A DNA stretch of 64,000 nucleotides from an uncultured Clostridia bacterium (GCA_934157035.1 CAKPHG010000003.1:1-64000), one strand, 5' to 3'; shown: positions 7,408 to 17,052, counted from the first letter of the stretch. A program made the numbers and translations. The notes: generated by a model from the letters alone, not told the origin.

Positions 7408-9714
7408 TTAGTAATTTCTTTTCATTTTATCTAATGTTGAAGTCATATTATCTGAAAAAGTATTTGTAGAATATTTATTATATTTTGGATTGTTATATTT
7501 TGCATTTCCATAGTTATTTGAAATTAATGGATATACCATATTAGCTAATTTTCTTAAAGCTAATATTACTTCTTTTGAGTAACCGTTAACTGATATATTG
7601 CAATTTACTAATCCTTCTAAGTATTTAGAATATACTTGTCCATCAAATGGAATTGTACAATATGGAACTGTTTCTCTATTGAACAATTCTGTCATAAATG
7701 ACATTGCAGGATCATTGTAAAATGCCATTCCTCCTATTATTGCTTTTTCAGTAACACTTCTTACTTTAGTAAATTTATTTATAACTACTCTTAATTTGTT
7801 TTGTTCTAATATTCCTTTTGCTTTTAAATCTCTTAGGTATGCTGTTAATGGTTGTATTGTAAGTACATCCATGCTCTGTACTAAGTAAATTTCTTGTGCA
7901 TTTTTCAAATATTGATATTGTGTTGTAAAATCACAATCTAGTAATATTAATGAATAATTTTTTACCAATGTTTCTAATATACTAGCATATCCTTCTTCTA
8001 TTGAATTAGCTTCTCCTGGTAAAGAAGTATATACATCTAAATTGTTATTTACTTTTATTCCATTTACTATTCCTTGCTCTAAGTCTTCTATGCAAGAAAA
8101 AGCTGTTTTTCTTAATGCTTCTTCATTTTTAGTATAAATATAATATGCGTTTCTATTTTTAGTTAAGTCTAAAATTGCTGTTTTTATTCCTTGATTTGAT
8201 AGTATTTGTGCTAAGTTATTTACTAAAAATGATGTTCCATTTTTTGTTGTTCCAACAAAAGCTACTATTTTTTTATCTTTTGATAATAAGCTCTCTAAAT
8301 TTACTTCTTGATTATTATAATATTGTTGTACATGCCTTTCATTTGTATTTTCTTGAATTTCAGGTTGTTTTTCATAATTATTGTAGTTATTATAATTAGT
8401 ATCATTATCATATTCTAATTCATCATTATTTATTTGTTCAAATCCTGGTAAAGTTTCATTTTCTTCAAAACTTGGTAACTCATTATTATCTTCAAATCCT
8501 GGTAAAGTATTACTTTCTTCGTAATCATTATTTGCTTGTGCAAATCCTGGCAAAATATTGTCTTCTTCTATTGGTTGTATTTGTTCAAAACCTGGAAGCA
8601 ATGTTTCTTCATTATCATTTTCTTCCTGAACATTTACTTCTTGTATTGGATTTTTTCTTGGTCTACCACGTCTCTTTACTTCTTTTACCTCTTGAACTGC
8701 TACTTTCTCTGTTTTTTCCTTCTTAGGTCTACCTCTACCTCTTTTAGGTGTTTCAACAAATTCTTCTTTTTCTTCTATATTTGGCTGTACTTTCTTATCT
8801 AACGCTTCTAATTTTTCTATTACTTGCTCATTGTTTGTTTTTTGCACTCTTCTTACAGTGTTAGCAGATGGTATTATAACTGGCTTTGTAAGCTTTTTCT
8901 CTCCACTTGGTATTGATTCTATTTTTATTCCGTCATTACTTATTGCTTTATTTGTATTGTTATTTCTATTTGATGTGTAATTAGATTGATAATTATTTAA
9001 CTTTGTATTTTTTCCAGGTCTAAATGAAGTTAATTGTTGATATCTTGGGCAATTTGCTTCTAATACTGCCTTTACATTTAAAGGTAAAAATTTTATAATA
9101 ACCTTTAATTGTTCATCTGTATATTGTGCTGCAATATTTTCAAAGCTTTCAACATATCTATCTTCATTTCTTCCTAATCTTCTATAATGAGTTAGTATAT
9201 TTTGAATTTCTGTTTCGCTAACATCATCTTCACTTTCTGGCTTATACTCTACATCATTAGAATCTATTTTATAATAAATTTTAGCCTCTTTTTTTGATCT
9301 AGGTTTGTTTATTAACTTACATACTTCCTCTATACTTCTGTCTTGTCCAAGTAATGCACTATATACTCCTATTCCAAATAACTTTATTAATAAATTATCT
9401 GATTTTGTACGACGATCTGTTGCAATTAAAATAATAGGAATATCTTCTCCTGCAGTAGTTGCTGCTTCATCTGATATATTATCTAATCTTTCAAATATAA
9501 AGTTATCAATTGTATCATAGTTATTACTTGTAAATGGTTCTAAATCTTCACTAATAACTATTCTGTCGTAGGTTTTATCTTTTTGTATTTCTTTTAATAT
9601 AGCATTAAAATAATATACATTTTTTCCTACTATTATTTCCTTATACATTTCTTGATATTTTTTTACAATTGATTCTGAAACTGCTTCATTACTAACTGCA
9701 AATAAAACTTTCAT
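7408..9714 (-). CDS. Large protein with receiver-like, AT-hook and ParA/MinD-like domains
   Basis: 768 residues. Residues 1-140 look like a response-regulator-type alpha/beta domain (KVLFAVSNEA, RIVISEDLEP, IPIILIATD). A linker contains two AT-hook motifs, KRGRGRPKK (324-332) and KRRGRPRK (347-354), which bind the minor groove of AT-rich DNA in known proteins. Five short repeats follow (LPGFEQ, LPGFAQ, LPGFED, LPSFEE, LPGFEQ; 373-427) and then an Asn/Tyr-rich stretch. Residues 482-740 form a MinD/ParA/CpaE-type P-loop domain with a deviant Walker A (FVGTTKNGTSF) and the Walker B-like LILLDCDF. Its partner downstream gene in the operon is the GAF protein, and upstream is a small membrane protein with a 3-base gap. 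The role is unknown. A CpaE-like positioning or secretion factor is one possibility. Confidence 0.6.
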   Translation of the reverse strand: MKVLFAVSNEAVSESIVKKYQEMYKEIIVGKNVYYFNAILKEIQKDKTYDRIVISEDLEPFTSNNYDTIDNFIFERLDNISDEAATTAGEDIPIILIATDRRTKSDNLLIKLFGIGVYSALLGQDRSIEEVCKLINKPRSKKEAKIYYKIDSNDVEYKPESEDDVSETEIQNILTHYRRLGRNEDRYVESFENIAAQYTDEQLKVIIKFLPLNVKAVLEANCPRYQQLTSFRPGKNTKLNNYQSNYTSNRNNNTNKAISNDGIKIESIPSGEKKLTKPVIIPSANTVRRVQKTNNEQVIEKLEALDKKVQPNIEEKEEFVETPKRGRGRPKKEKTEKVAVQEVKEVKRRGRPRKNPIQEVNVQEENDNEETLLPGFEQIQPIEEDNILPGFAQANNDYEESNTLPGFEDNNELPSFEENETLPGFEQINNDELEYDNDTNYNNYNNYEKQPEIQENTNERHVQQYYNNQEVNLESLLSKDKKIVAFVGTTKNGTSFLVNNLAQILSNQGIKTAILDLTKNRNAYYIYTKNEEALRKTAFSCIEDLEQGIVNGIKVNNNLDVYTSLPGEANSIEEGYASILETLVKNYSLILLDCDFTTQYQYLKNAQEIYLVQSMDVLTIQPLTAYLRDLKAKGILEQNKLRVVINKFTKVRSVTEKAIIGGMAFYNDPAMSFMTELFNRETVPYCTIPFDGQVYSKYLEGLVNCNISVNGYSKEVILALRKLANMVYPLISNNYGNAKYNNPKYNKYSTNTFSDNMTSTLDKMKRNY

Positions 9715-9717
9715 TTG

Positions 9718-10149
9718 TTAACCCCTCCAACCTTTTACTACTATTGCAAATATTAATGGTAATATTTGTGCAATGATAAATATTGTAATAATAGATATCA
9801 TTATAGCAAAACCTTTATCTCTTGTATCTAATTTACGAATTCCTAATACGTATTGGTAAATTGCACTAATTGCAACTCCCACAAAGCAAAATGGTATACT
9901 AAATATTTGCACTTTATTTAATAAATATGCTGTAAACCCATAAGACTCAGATCCGTATGCTTTTTGGTAATCTTCTAATGTTGTTTTTTCTGTATCTTTC
10001 ATTTCTACTAATTTATTTACTGTATCGCTTTGTGTTGTTACGGCTTCATTAGATTTAGTTGTGTTTATTATTTTAGTGTTACTTGCTAATACTACTGTAC
10101 TTGATAAAATACATATAACAATAGCAAATACTATGGTAAATTTCTTCAT
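9718..10149 (-). CDS. Secreted-type small membrane protein, VirB2/TrbC-like layout
   Basis: 143 residues with a cleavable-looking signal (KKFTIVFAIVICILSSTVVLA, cut near residue 22), a polar stretch, then two membrane helices (about 77-98 and 112-135) joined by a short charged loop (GIRKLDTRDKG). The signal peptide plus two helices resembles type IV secretion pilin precursors of the VirB2/TrbC type, but no diagnostic motif confirms this. It lies 3 bases upstream of the ParA-like gene and so probably works with it. Confidence 0.5.
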   Translation of the reverse strand: MKKFTIVFAIVICILSSTVVLASNTKIINTTKSNEAVTTQSDTVNKLVEMKDTEKTTLEDYQKAYGSESYGFTAYLLNKVQIFSIPFCFVGVAISAIYQYVLGIRKLDTRDKGFAIMISIITIFIIAQILPLIFAIVVKGWRG

Positions 10150-10292
10150 TTATTATTGCCCCTTCCTTGTATTTCTAATTTTTCTCTTTTTTGGCATAAA
10201 TCTTACTTATATTATAATACAATAACTTGAAAAAAATAGCAAGAAAATATGAATATTTTTTTTATTTTCTTTTAGGGAAACTAGACTAAAAT

Positions 10293-10322
10293 GAAAAAAA
10301 GATACTAGATAGTATCTTTTTA
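10293..10322 (-). terminator. Terminator after the DHHW/MBOAT operon
   Basis: A hairpin, AGATACT-AGAT-AGTATCT (10300-10317), lies directly after the DHHW gene stop, with A/T runs on both sides. It could work in either direction. Confidence 0.7.
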
Positions 10323-10324
10323 TT

Positions 10325-11413
10325 TTACTTTAATGATGTACTATTATTTATTACTAAAATACTATATATAAATAATATGTCTTGATTTGAAAAATTAATG
10401 TATTCATTTAATATTTTAGGTGATATATATCTAGTATCAACTACTGTAATTTTTTTGTAACCTGATACTAATAATGGAATTAAACTGCTTGCATAAGAGT
10501 CTCTAAACACCACTAGTTCTTTTGTAGATTTACTTTTATCGTTTTCTATTGTTAATAATGGCACCGCACCTGATAAATATATATCATATTTATCTAAACT
10601 ATCTTTCTTAGACATATCATATATTTTTGTATATTCTTTTGTTTCATAATTATAAACTTTACAGTTTTCTAGAATATCATTGGTTAATACTTTTATTTCA
10701 TCTTCTTGCGTTTTTAATGGAAGTTGTCCTGCATATGCTCCTTCAAATTTAATAATACTTTTTGCTTCATATCCATTTTCTATTTTTGCATTCATCTCAT
10801 TTGCTATAATATTTGCTACTTTTAGTAAATTTTCTTGTTTCCAATGAGTATCTGTTTTATAATAGTCTGATAATTGTAATTCGTCAAAAATATTAATATA
10901 TTTTGCAAACTGTAAATTTTCCTTTAACATGTATTCTATTTTATTATAATCTAATTTCAAATTGTCCTCATTTACAAAATAATTCTTATCTGGAACTATT
11001 GAAAAATATATATTATTTTCATCTGTTAAATTTTCTTTTTTTATTTGAGTTATTTTATTTGCTATATTTTGAACTGAACTTTCATTTAAAGGATATGTTT
11101 GTCCTATTATATATTCTTTATATTTGTATAAATTATCATAATCTTTCTTTTTCAAAATGTTAAGTTCTACATTTGTTTTTAATTTTCTCATATTTTGTCT
11201 TTGAACAAATTGATCTGTTACATATAAGTCAAATTTCTCAAAAAATGTTCCATCAAATAATTTTGATATTGAAAATGAAGGTAGTTGTTCTAATCTTCTT
11301 CTTTCTGCTATAGAAATAGTGTCATCTTTTTTTATTAAATTTATAAAAAATATAAGTATAACAAAAAATAAAAACATTACTGTAACTACAATATTTTTTA
11401 CTTTATCTGTCAT
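10325..11413 (-). CDS. DHHW-family (AlgJ/AlgX-like) exopolysaccharide acetylation protein
   Basis: The start is the ATG at 11413 (MTDKVKN), placed after GGAGG. One N-terminal membrane helix precedes an extracytoplasmic SGNH-like domain. The DHHW-family signature appears as KTDTHWKQENL (about residue 190), and the second motif is VVFRDSYASSLIPLL near the C terminus, with the serine expected of the SGNH hydrolase fold. Proteins of this type work with an MBOAT acyltransferase to O-acetylate surface polysaccharide. The MBOAT gene lies immediately upstream (17-base gap) in the same operon. Confidence 0.8.
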   Translation of the reverse strand: MTDKVKNIVVTVMFLFFVILIFFINLIKKDDTISIAERRRLEQLPSFSISKLFDGTFFEKFDLYVTDQFVQRQNMRKLKTNVELNILKKKDYDNLYKYKEYIIGQTYPLNESSVQNIANKITQIKKENLTDENNIYFSIVPDKNYFVNEDNLKLDYNKIEYMLKENLQFAKYINIFDELQLSDYYKTDTHWKQENLLKVANIIANEMNAKIENGYEAKSIIKFEGAYAGQLPLKTQEDEIKVLTNDILENCKVYNYETKEYTKIYDMSKKDSLDKYDIYLSGAVPLLTIENDKSKSTKELVVFRDSYASSLIPLLVSGYKKITVVDTRYISPKILNEYINFSNQDILFIYSILVINNSTSLK

Positions 11414-11430
11414 TTTTTCCTCCAATTCTT

Positions 11431-12822
11431 TTAAAATCTAAAATACAAAAATGGATTATATGAGTTATCTACTAAATAAGCTGTAACAATAATTAATAAT
11501 ACAATTATAAATATAGGTTCTAACAAATTTATAACTTTTTTTATACTTTTTTTCATTTTTAATTTTATTATACATTCTTTTAGTAACGGTGTTGCTCCTA
11601 TTATTGAAACTAGAAGTATTATAAAGTATTTTTTTAAACAATACAATGTATAATCATTTATAAACACTTCTTTATTTATGCCAAATAAGCCATTTATATT
11701 GATTATTGCATCTGACATATTGTTTGCATTAAATATAATAAAACTTACCATTACTATAAAAAGTACATATATTCTTTTAAAAATGTTAGGTAACTTTTCT
11801 ATATATTTTCCAAGCCATAATTTTTCTATTATAAGTATTATTCCAAACATTAATCCCCATATAACAAAATTCCAACTTGCTCCATGCCATATTCCTGTAA
11901 GAGTCCAAACTATAAGTAAATTTCTTACTAATACCTTTTTCCCTTTTTTGCTTCCACCTAATGGAATATATACATAGTCTCTAAACCATGAACTTAGTGA
12001 TATATGCCACCTTCTCCAAAATTCCGTTATACTTTTTGATATGTATGGATAATTAAAGTTTTCAAGAAATTCAAATCCAAATATTCTTCCTAATCCTATT
12101 GCCATATCTGAATACGCAGAAAAATCAAAATATATTTGCAACATATAGCTTATTCCAAAAATCCAATAGAAAGCTGTGCTTTTTTCATTTGTTGCTGTAA
12201 ATAACTCACACAATTCTCCTAACATATTTGCAATTAACACTTTTTTGCCTAATCCTATTGTAAATCTTCTAACTCCATACGCAAATTTTTCAAAGGTATG
12301 TTTTCTATTTTTTAACTCTTCTTCTATTGTTTCATATCTTACTATTGGTCCTGCAATTAATTGTGGAAATAATGAAACATATGTTGCAAGATTTAAGAAA
12401 TTTTTTTGTACTCTTACTTTATTTCTATATACATCTATCTCATAACTAATAATTTGGAAAGTATAAAATGAAATTCCTATTGGTAAAGCAATTCTTAATA
12501 TTGGTATATTTACACTTAATATATTATTTATATTTTCTAATATAAAGTCTGTATACTTAAATATTCCTAATAAACCTAAATGTATTATAATTATGCATAT
12601 TAATATTGATTTATTTTTATACTTATCTATAAAAATTGCACCTATATACGCTATTAATATTTCAGCTAACATTAAAAAAATATATTTAGGCTCACCATAA
12701 AAGTAAAAAGCCATAGATGCTATAAATAGTATAAAATTCTTTGCCTTTTTTGGAACTATAAAATATAGTATTAATACTATAGGCAAAAAATAAAATAAAA
12801 AACTTATACTTGTAAAAAGCAT
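11431..12822 (-). CDS. MBOAT-family O-acyltransferase (AlgI/DltB-like)
   Basis: A 463-residue polytopic membrane protein. The MBOAT core is clear: SYFTFQ-type segment FYTFQIISYEIDVYR, FPQLIAGPIVRYE, then FWRRWHISLSSWFRDYVYIPLGGSKKG and the catalytic-histidine region LTGIWHGASWNFVIWG. Such enzymes carry an acyl group across the membrane to polysaccharide or teichoic acid. It forms an operon with the DHHW protein, and the upstream DUF4358-like protein may belong to the same surface system. It starts at an ATG with AGGAGG. Confidence 0.92.
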   Translation of the reverse strand: MLFTSISFLFYFLPIVLILYFIVPKKAKNFILFIASMAFYFYGEPKYIFLMLAEILIAYIGAIFIDKYKNKSILICIIIIHLGLLGIFKYTDFILENINNILSVNIPILRIALPIGISFYTFQIISYEIDVYRNKVRVQKNFLNLATYVSLFPQLIAGPIVRYETIEEELKNRKHTFEKFAYGVRRFTIGLGKKVLIANMLGELCELFTATNEKSTAFYWIFGISYMLQIYFDFSAYSDMAIGLGRIFGFEFLENFNYPYISKSITEFWRRWHISLSSWFRDYVYIPLGGSKKGKKVLVRNLLIVWTLTGIWHGASWNFVIWGLMFGIILIIEKLWLGKYIEKLPNIFKRIYVLFIVMVSFIIFNANNMSDAIININGLFGINKEVFINDYTLYCLKKYFIILLVSIIGATPLLKECIIKLKMKKSIKKVINLLEPIFIIVLLIIVTAYLVDNSYNPFLYFRF

Positions 12823-12837
12823 TTTTTTCCTCCTATT

Positions 12838-12868
12838 AATAAAGCTTCCTTTTTAAGGAAGCTTTATT
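12838..12868 (-). terminator. Terminator after the DUF4358-like gene
   Basis: A strong hairpin, AATAAAGCTTCC / GGAAGCTTTATT, lies between the DUF4358-like stop and the MBOAT start. T-rich sequence follows on the minus strand. Confidence 0.75.
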
Positions 12869-12874
12869 ATTTTA

Positions 12875-13456
12875 TTATTGTACTATCATTTGTGGTGGAA
12901 GATTTATATTTTCCTCTTCAGCTTTTTCTAGTTCTTTTCCTATGTTATTTCCTACATATTCTTTAAATTCATTATATACTGGCTTTGCCCAATCTTCACT
13001 AGACATTACCATAAAAATTGTGTTTCCATTGTTAGTTATATACATTTTTTCAGCTGAAACGCAAATCCATTTTGACATATTTATATTTTCCAACATTTCT
13101 TTTTTTATTTCTTCAATATTGGCTCCTGATTTTACTTTTACAGTAACTGCAGAATATGCTTGTGAAGACATTAGTGGTTCAGATGCAACTATTTTTTCAA
13201 TATTTTTATTTGATTTTAATCCTGTATATGCTTTAACTTGTGTTTCATCTTCTACTGAAATTTCTTGTGTTTCTAAGTTTGGTAACTCTTCTCCTAGCTT
13301 ACTATAAATTGTCTTAAACATTTCTTTCATTTGTCCTACTGTTTCAATTTTACCTCCCTCGTTACCTTTGTTTTTGTTTATAATTAAAATAGCTCCTAGT
13401 ATAACTGCTAATATTATAACCGCAATTATAATTATAGTTATAGTTTGTTTTTTCAT
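12875..13456 (-). CDS. Membrane-anchored protein, probably DUF4358-like
   Basis: 193 residues: an N-terminal membrane anchor (QTITIIIIAVIILAVILGAI) with no lipobox cysteine, then an extracytoplasmic domain of alternating strands and helices (VASEPLMSSQAYSAVTVKVK, NTIFMVMSSEDWAKPVYNEF). The pattern resembles DUF4358 proteins, which are often found beside DHHW/MBOAT acylation genes in Clostridia, and that is its position here. The family assignment is from memory of this pattern and is not certain. Confidence 0.5.
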   Translation of the reverse strand: MKKQTITIIIIAVIILAVILGAILIINKNKGNEGGKIETVGQMKEMFKTIYSKLGEELPNLETQEISVEDETQVKAYTGLKSNKNIEKIVASEPLMSSQAYSAVTVKVKSGANIEEIKKEMLENINMSKWICVSAEKMYITNNGNTIFMVMSSEDWAKPVYNEFKEYVGNNIGKELEKAEEENINLPPQMIVQ

Positions 13457-13607
13457 AAGTATATCCCTCCTAATTTTTTCTTAATTATACTTTAACATAT
13501 TTTATAAAAAAAATAAACACCTTTTATTAAAAATTATTTTTATCTAATTTGTATATTTGAATTTAATATTCAATATACTTATATAAAAACATTTAGTGAG
13601 GTATTTT

Positions 13608-14066
13608 ATGAAGAATTTTGGATTATATTTAAAATCTATTTTATTTCCCGTTATAGTTGGTGGAGTTGTTGGTATTATTATTTCAAACTTTATGGATTAT
13701 AGTGCTCTTTTAAAACCTCCTTTAGCTCCTCCTAGTATTCTATTTCCTATAATGTGGACTATTTTGTATATATTAATGGGTATTTCTTACGGTATAATTA
13801 AACAAAAGTCTATATTAGATATGGATGTCCAATTTATTTATTACTTACAGTTATTTGTAAATGCTTTATGGTCAATATTCTTTTTCGTATTTAAAATAAG
13901 ACTATTTTCTTTTTTCTGGATAATTTTACTTGCTTTACTTATTTTTATAATGATTGTTAAATTTTATCAGAAGAATAAATTATCAGGGCTTTTACAAATT
14001 CCTTATTTTGTATGGGTTCTGTTTGCTTCTTATTTAAATTTAGCTTTTTATATATTAAATAAATAA
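13608..14066 (+). CDS. tspO: TspO/MBR-family membrane protein
   Basis: Five membrane helices in about 152 residues. The signature LLKPPLAPPSILFPIMWTIL and MGISYGI near residues 35-65 and the C-terminal IPYFVWVLFASYLNLAFY match the tryptophan-rich sensory/translocator protein family, which binds tetrapyrroles such as protoporphyrin IX. The start chosen is the ATG at 13608, six bases after GTGAGG; a GTG four codons earlier is possible. It is convergent with sigK and shares a terminator with it. Confidence 0.9.
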   Translation: MKNFGLYLKSILFPVIVGGVVGIIISNFMDYSALLKPPLAPPSILFPIMWTILYILMGISYGIIKQKSILDMDVQFIYYLQLFVNALWSIFFFVFKIRLFSFFWIILLALLIFIMIVKFYQKNKLSGLLQIPYFVWVLFASYLNLAFYILNK

Positions 14067-14102
14067 TATATAAAACATTTTATATTATTTACTTTTATGT
14101 TT

Positions 14103-14130
14103 AAAAGGTGGTACTTTTCGTACCACCTTT
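14103..14130. terminator. Bidirectional terminator between tspO and sigK
   Basis: A strong hairpin, AAAAGGTGGTAC / GTACCACCTTTT, with a T run on both strands lies between the two converging genes. Confidence 0.85.
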
Positions 14131-14131
14131 T

Positions 14132-14830
14132 TTATTCTTCTATTTCTTTTGCCAATTTTCCTATAGCTTTTGTTTCTATTCTAGATACATACGAGCGAGA
14201 TATTCCCATTATTTTTGCTATTTGATTTTGCGTTCTTGGCTTCTTTCCATCTAATCCAAACCTCATTTCAATTATCATTTTTTCTCTATCTTTTAATACT
14301 TCTTTCATTTTTTCATATAATTTCTTTATTTTTATTTTTAAATCTACTTCTTCTTCTATATTTTTCTCACTATTTTCTAATACATCTTGTAAAGTTACTG
14401 TGTTATCATCTTTATCTTTTCCTATAGTATCTTCCAAAGAAACTTCTGCACCTATTTTCTTTACACTTCTTAAATGCATTAAAATTTCATTATCTATACA
14501 TCTAGAAACGTATGTTGAAAGCTTTACATTTTTACTAGGTTTAAAACTATTTATCCCTTTTATTAATCCTATTGTTCCTATTGATATCAAATCATCTTGT
14601 TCAACTTTTGTAGAAGCATACTTTTTGCATACATGTGCTACTAGCCTTAAGTTTCTTTCTATTAGTATATTTCTTGCTTCTTCATCTCCTTCTTTTAACT
14701 TTTGTAAATATATTGTTTCTTCTTCTTGAGTTAATGGTTCTGGAAATAGTTGATTATTAGATATATATCCGACCACAAATACTGCTGATTGTAAAAAAGC
14801 TAGAATACCTGAAAATGTTAAAGCTAGCAT
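14132..14830 (-). CDS. sigK: RNA polymerase sigma-K factor, uninterrupted, with pro-sequence
   Basis: Late mother-cell sporulation sigma factor. The first 20 residues (MLALTFSGILAFLQSAVFVV) are the hydrophobic membrane-associated pro-peptide, which SpoIVFB would remove. Region 2 contains DDLISIGTIGLIKGI and region 4 contains MIEMRFGLDGKKPRTQNQIA with the HTH IAKIMGISRSYVSRIETKA. At 232 residues it is complete. Unlike Bacillus subtilis or C. difficile, it is not split by a skin element; in this window the split sporulation gene is spoIIID. It starts at an ATG with GGAGG. Confidence 0.95.
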   Translation of the reverse strand: MLALTFSGILAFLQSAVFVVGYISNNQLFPEPLTQEEETIYLQKLKEGDEEARNILIERNLRLVAHVCKKYASTKVEQDDLISIGTIGLIKGINSFKPSKNVKLSTYVSRCIDNEILMHLRSVKKIGAEVSLEDTIGKDKDDNTVTLQDVLENSEKNIEEEVDLKIKIKKLYEKMKEVLKDREKMIIEMRFGLDGKKPRTQNQIAKIMGISRSYVSRIETKAIGKLAKEIEE

Positions 14831-14910
14831 AATTAAGTTACCTCCGTTTTTCTTTTCATATAAAAATTATATGTTTAAAAAAAACAAATGTGCCTGACCC
14901 TAAAAATAAT

Positions 14911-14946
14911 ACATGCATAGACATACTAAAAATATATCTATGCATA
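14911..14946 (-). terminator. Terminator after nagZ
   Basis: The inverted repeat ATGCATAGA / TCTATGCAT lies just downstream of the nagZ stop. The adjacent sequence 14888-14901 (AATGTGCCTGACCC) is unusually G+C-rich for the genome and may be the remnant of a palindromic repeat. Confidence 0.6.
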
Positions 14947-14951
14947 TTTCT

Positions 14952-16028
14952 CTATATTTGATTATTTACTTTTTCTATTTTTTCGTTCATTTCGTTTATA
15001 TTAAATCCATCTGCTTTTTCATCTAGTATTTCATATTTTTCCTTTATTTTAATAATTTTTTCTACACTTTTATTTATTCTTTCTTCTGATATTATTCCTT
15101 TTTTTACTTGCTTTTCTATGTATTTTATTATTTTTTCTATTTTTCTTGTTGAAAGTCCTATCATAACAATATCATTTCCTGCTAAAATTGCTCTTTTTAC
15201 AGCACCTTTCATATTGTAATGAATTCTTATCGCTAACATCTTCAAATCATCCGTTATTATTAATCCCTTATAATTGTATTTTTCTATTAAATATTTCTGT
15301 ATTATTTTTTTAGAAAGTGAAGCCGGATATTTTTTATCTACATCTTTTATAATAAGGTGTCCTACCATTATAGCTTCTGCCCCATTTTTTATTGCAATTT
15401 CAAATGGATGCATATCTTCTCTTTCTAAAATTTCAATTTTTTCTTTTACTTTTGGAATTCTAAAATGTGAATCTTTTTTTGTAAGTCCATGTCCCGGAAA
15501 ATGTTTTACTACTGGAATTATTTTGCTTTTTTGCAGTTGTTTCATTACTTCTATTGCATTTTTTTCAACATCTTCTTTGTTTTCTCCATAGCATCTATCT
15601 CCTATAGCATGTTTTTCTTTAAAGCGTCTTATGTCTAATATTGGTGCATAGTCCATAGATATTCCCGTTTTTCTTAACATTTCTCCTATAATTCTTCCTG
15701 TTTCTCCTACTAGTTCTAAATTTTTAGTATTAGTAAATTTAGTAGCACTTTTTAGATTCAAAATTTCCGGAGGCATTCTATTTACTCTTCCTCCTTCTTG
15801 ATCTACGCTTATTGTTATTGGTATTTTATTTTCTTTATTTTCTTCTTTTATATTATTAACTAAACTTAACATTTCTTTATAATTTTCGTAATTTTTCTTA
15901 TATATAATTACTCCACCAATTTTAATTTTCTTTATAAGTTTATTAATTTCTTCTTGCTTTTTATCTTCTAATCCTACTATAAACATTTGTCCAATTTTTT
16001 CTTCGATACTTAATTCTTTTATATCCAT
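14952..16028 (-). CDS. nagZ: Beta-N-acetylhexosaminidase, glycoside hydrolase family 3
   Basis: Removes N-acetylglucosamine from peptidoglycan fragments during wall recycling. The NagZ signature KHFPGHGLTKKDSHF (His of the catalytic dyad) is present, as is the nucleophile motif LIITDDLKM. The N-terminal barrel start IGQMFIVGLED and ISVDQEGGRVNRMP are typical. No secretion signal is visible, so it probably acts in the cytoplasm. The start chosen is the ATG at 16028, seven bases after AAAGGATGG; an ATG four codons earlier sits too close to that site. Confidence 0.92.
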   Translation of the reverse strand: MDIKELSIEEKIGQMFIVGLEDKKQEEINKLIKKIKIGGVIIYKKNYENYKEMLSLVNNIKEENKENKIPITISVDQEGGRVNRMPPEILNLKSATKFTNTKNLELVGETGRIIGEMLRKTGISMDYAPILDIRRFKEKHAIGDRCYGENKEDVEKNAIEVMKQLQKSKIIPVVKHFPGHGLTKKDSHFRIPKVKEKIEILEREDMHPFEIAIKNGAEAIMVGHLIIKDVDKKYPASLSKKIIQKYLIEKYNYKGLIITDDLKMLAIRIHYNMKGAVKRAILAGNDIVMIGLSTRKIEKIIKYIEKQVKKGIISEERINKSVEKIIKIKEKYEILDEKADGFNINEMNEKIEKVNNQI

Positions 16029-16211
16029 ATTTTTTTCCATCCTTTACTGTTTTTATTTTAGCACATAATAAATTTTCACACAATATTTTTATAATTTGCT
16101 CATATATTATTTTTTTAAGAATAATTTATATTGTAGTTTATAGCTTGTAGATAAATAATTAATTTCTTTAATTATTAAGCCTTTAACTTATAATAAAAAA
16201 GGAATGATTTT

Positions 16212-17007
16212 ATGGACTTTTTAATTTCTGTTGGTAAAGGAATTTTAATAGGTATTGGTGCTGTTGTTCCACGGTATTAGTAGTGGAGTTCTGTGCGTTA
16301 TATTTGGTATATATGAAAAATTAATTGACAGTGTATTAGGAATTTTTAAAGATTTTAAAAAAAATATAATATTTTTATTTCCTATTATCTTAGGTACACT
16401 TATAGGTTTTCTATTGTTTGGAAACTTTTTAAACTATGCTTTTACTAACTTTGAATCAGAATGCAAGTTATTATTTTTAGGTCTAATTTTAGGTAGTGTT
16501 CCATCTTTAATACGTGAAATTAATTCTAAAAGTAAATTTAATTTTCATTATTTAACATACACATTATTTGCTTTTTTATTTGGTCTTTTTTTGTTTTTAT
16601 TGGAAAATAAAATAAATAGTTTGAACTTTATAAATAACTCTAATTTTCTTTATCTTGTTTTTTCTGGTATTGCTATGTCTGCAGGAATTGTAATTCCTGG
16701 GGTTAGTAGTACTGTACTTTTAATGTGTTTTGGCATTTATGACATATACTTGCAATCATTAGCAACTTTTAATTTAAATATTTTAATTCCTATTGGAATT
16801 GGCTGTTTGTTTGGTAGCTTTATTTTTCTATTGTTAATTAGATTTTTATTTAAGAAATACTACGCTCAAACTTCTTATTCTATTATTGGCTTTGTATTAG
16901 GAAGCATTTTTGTACTAATCCCTAGTACTTTTACCTTTACATCTATTTTTTTATTTTTTGTTGGTTTTATTGTTGCGTTCAAATTAGAAAACCTGAAGAA
17001 ATGTTAA
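16212..17007 (+). CDS. DUF368 membrane protein, +1 frame break at an in-frame CGG
   Basis: DUF368 is a family of polytopic membrane proteins (some are C55-P/polyprenyl-phosphate transporters) with two inverted PGVSGG-type re-entrant repeats. The frame opens at the ATG at 16212 (MDFLISVGKGILIGIGAVVP) and stops eight bases after the in-frame CGG at 16272-16274. Skipping the C joins VVP to GISSGVLCVIFGIYEKL, exactly the family repeat; the second repeat (IVIPGVSSTVLLMCFGIYD) is intact. Total length 796 nt equals 3n+1, as expected for one +1 shift. No other damage is visible, so it may be functional through frameshifting at CGG. It could also be a recent pseudogene or a read error. Confidence 0.72.
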
Positions 17008-17052
17008 TTTATATTTTAATTGTTACCTTGTTAGCTTTTAATACTTACACAA

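Noticed and set aside
8175..8802. Plus-strand Leu/Phe-rich ORFs opposite the AT-hook gene
   Set aside because: They are antisense shadows of an AT-rich coding strand, without ribosome sites.
14132..14830. sigK as a skin-interrupted gene
   Set aside because: The frame is complete from pro-peptide to region 4; no element is present here.
16255..17007. DUF368 starting at TTG 16255
   Set aside because: It would begin in the middle of the first conserved repeat with no ribosome site, whereas the ATG at 16212 gives the family N terminus.
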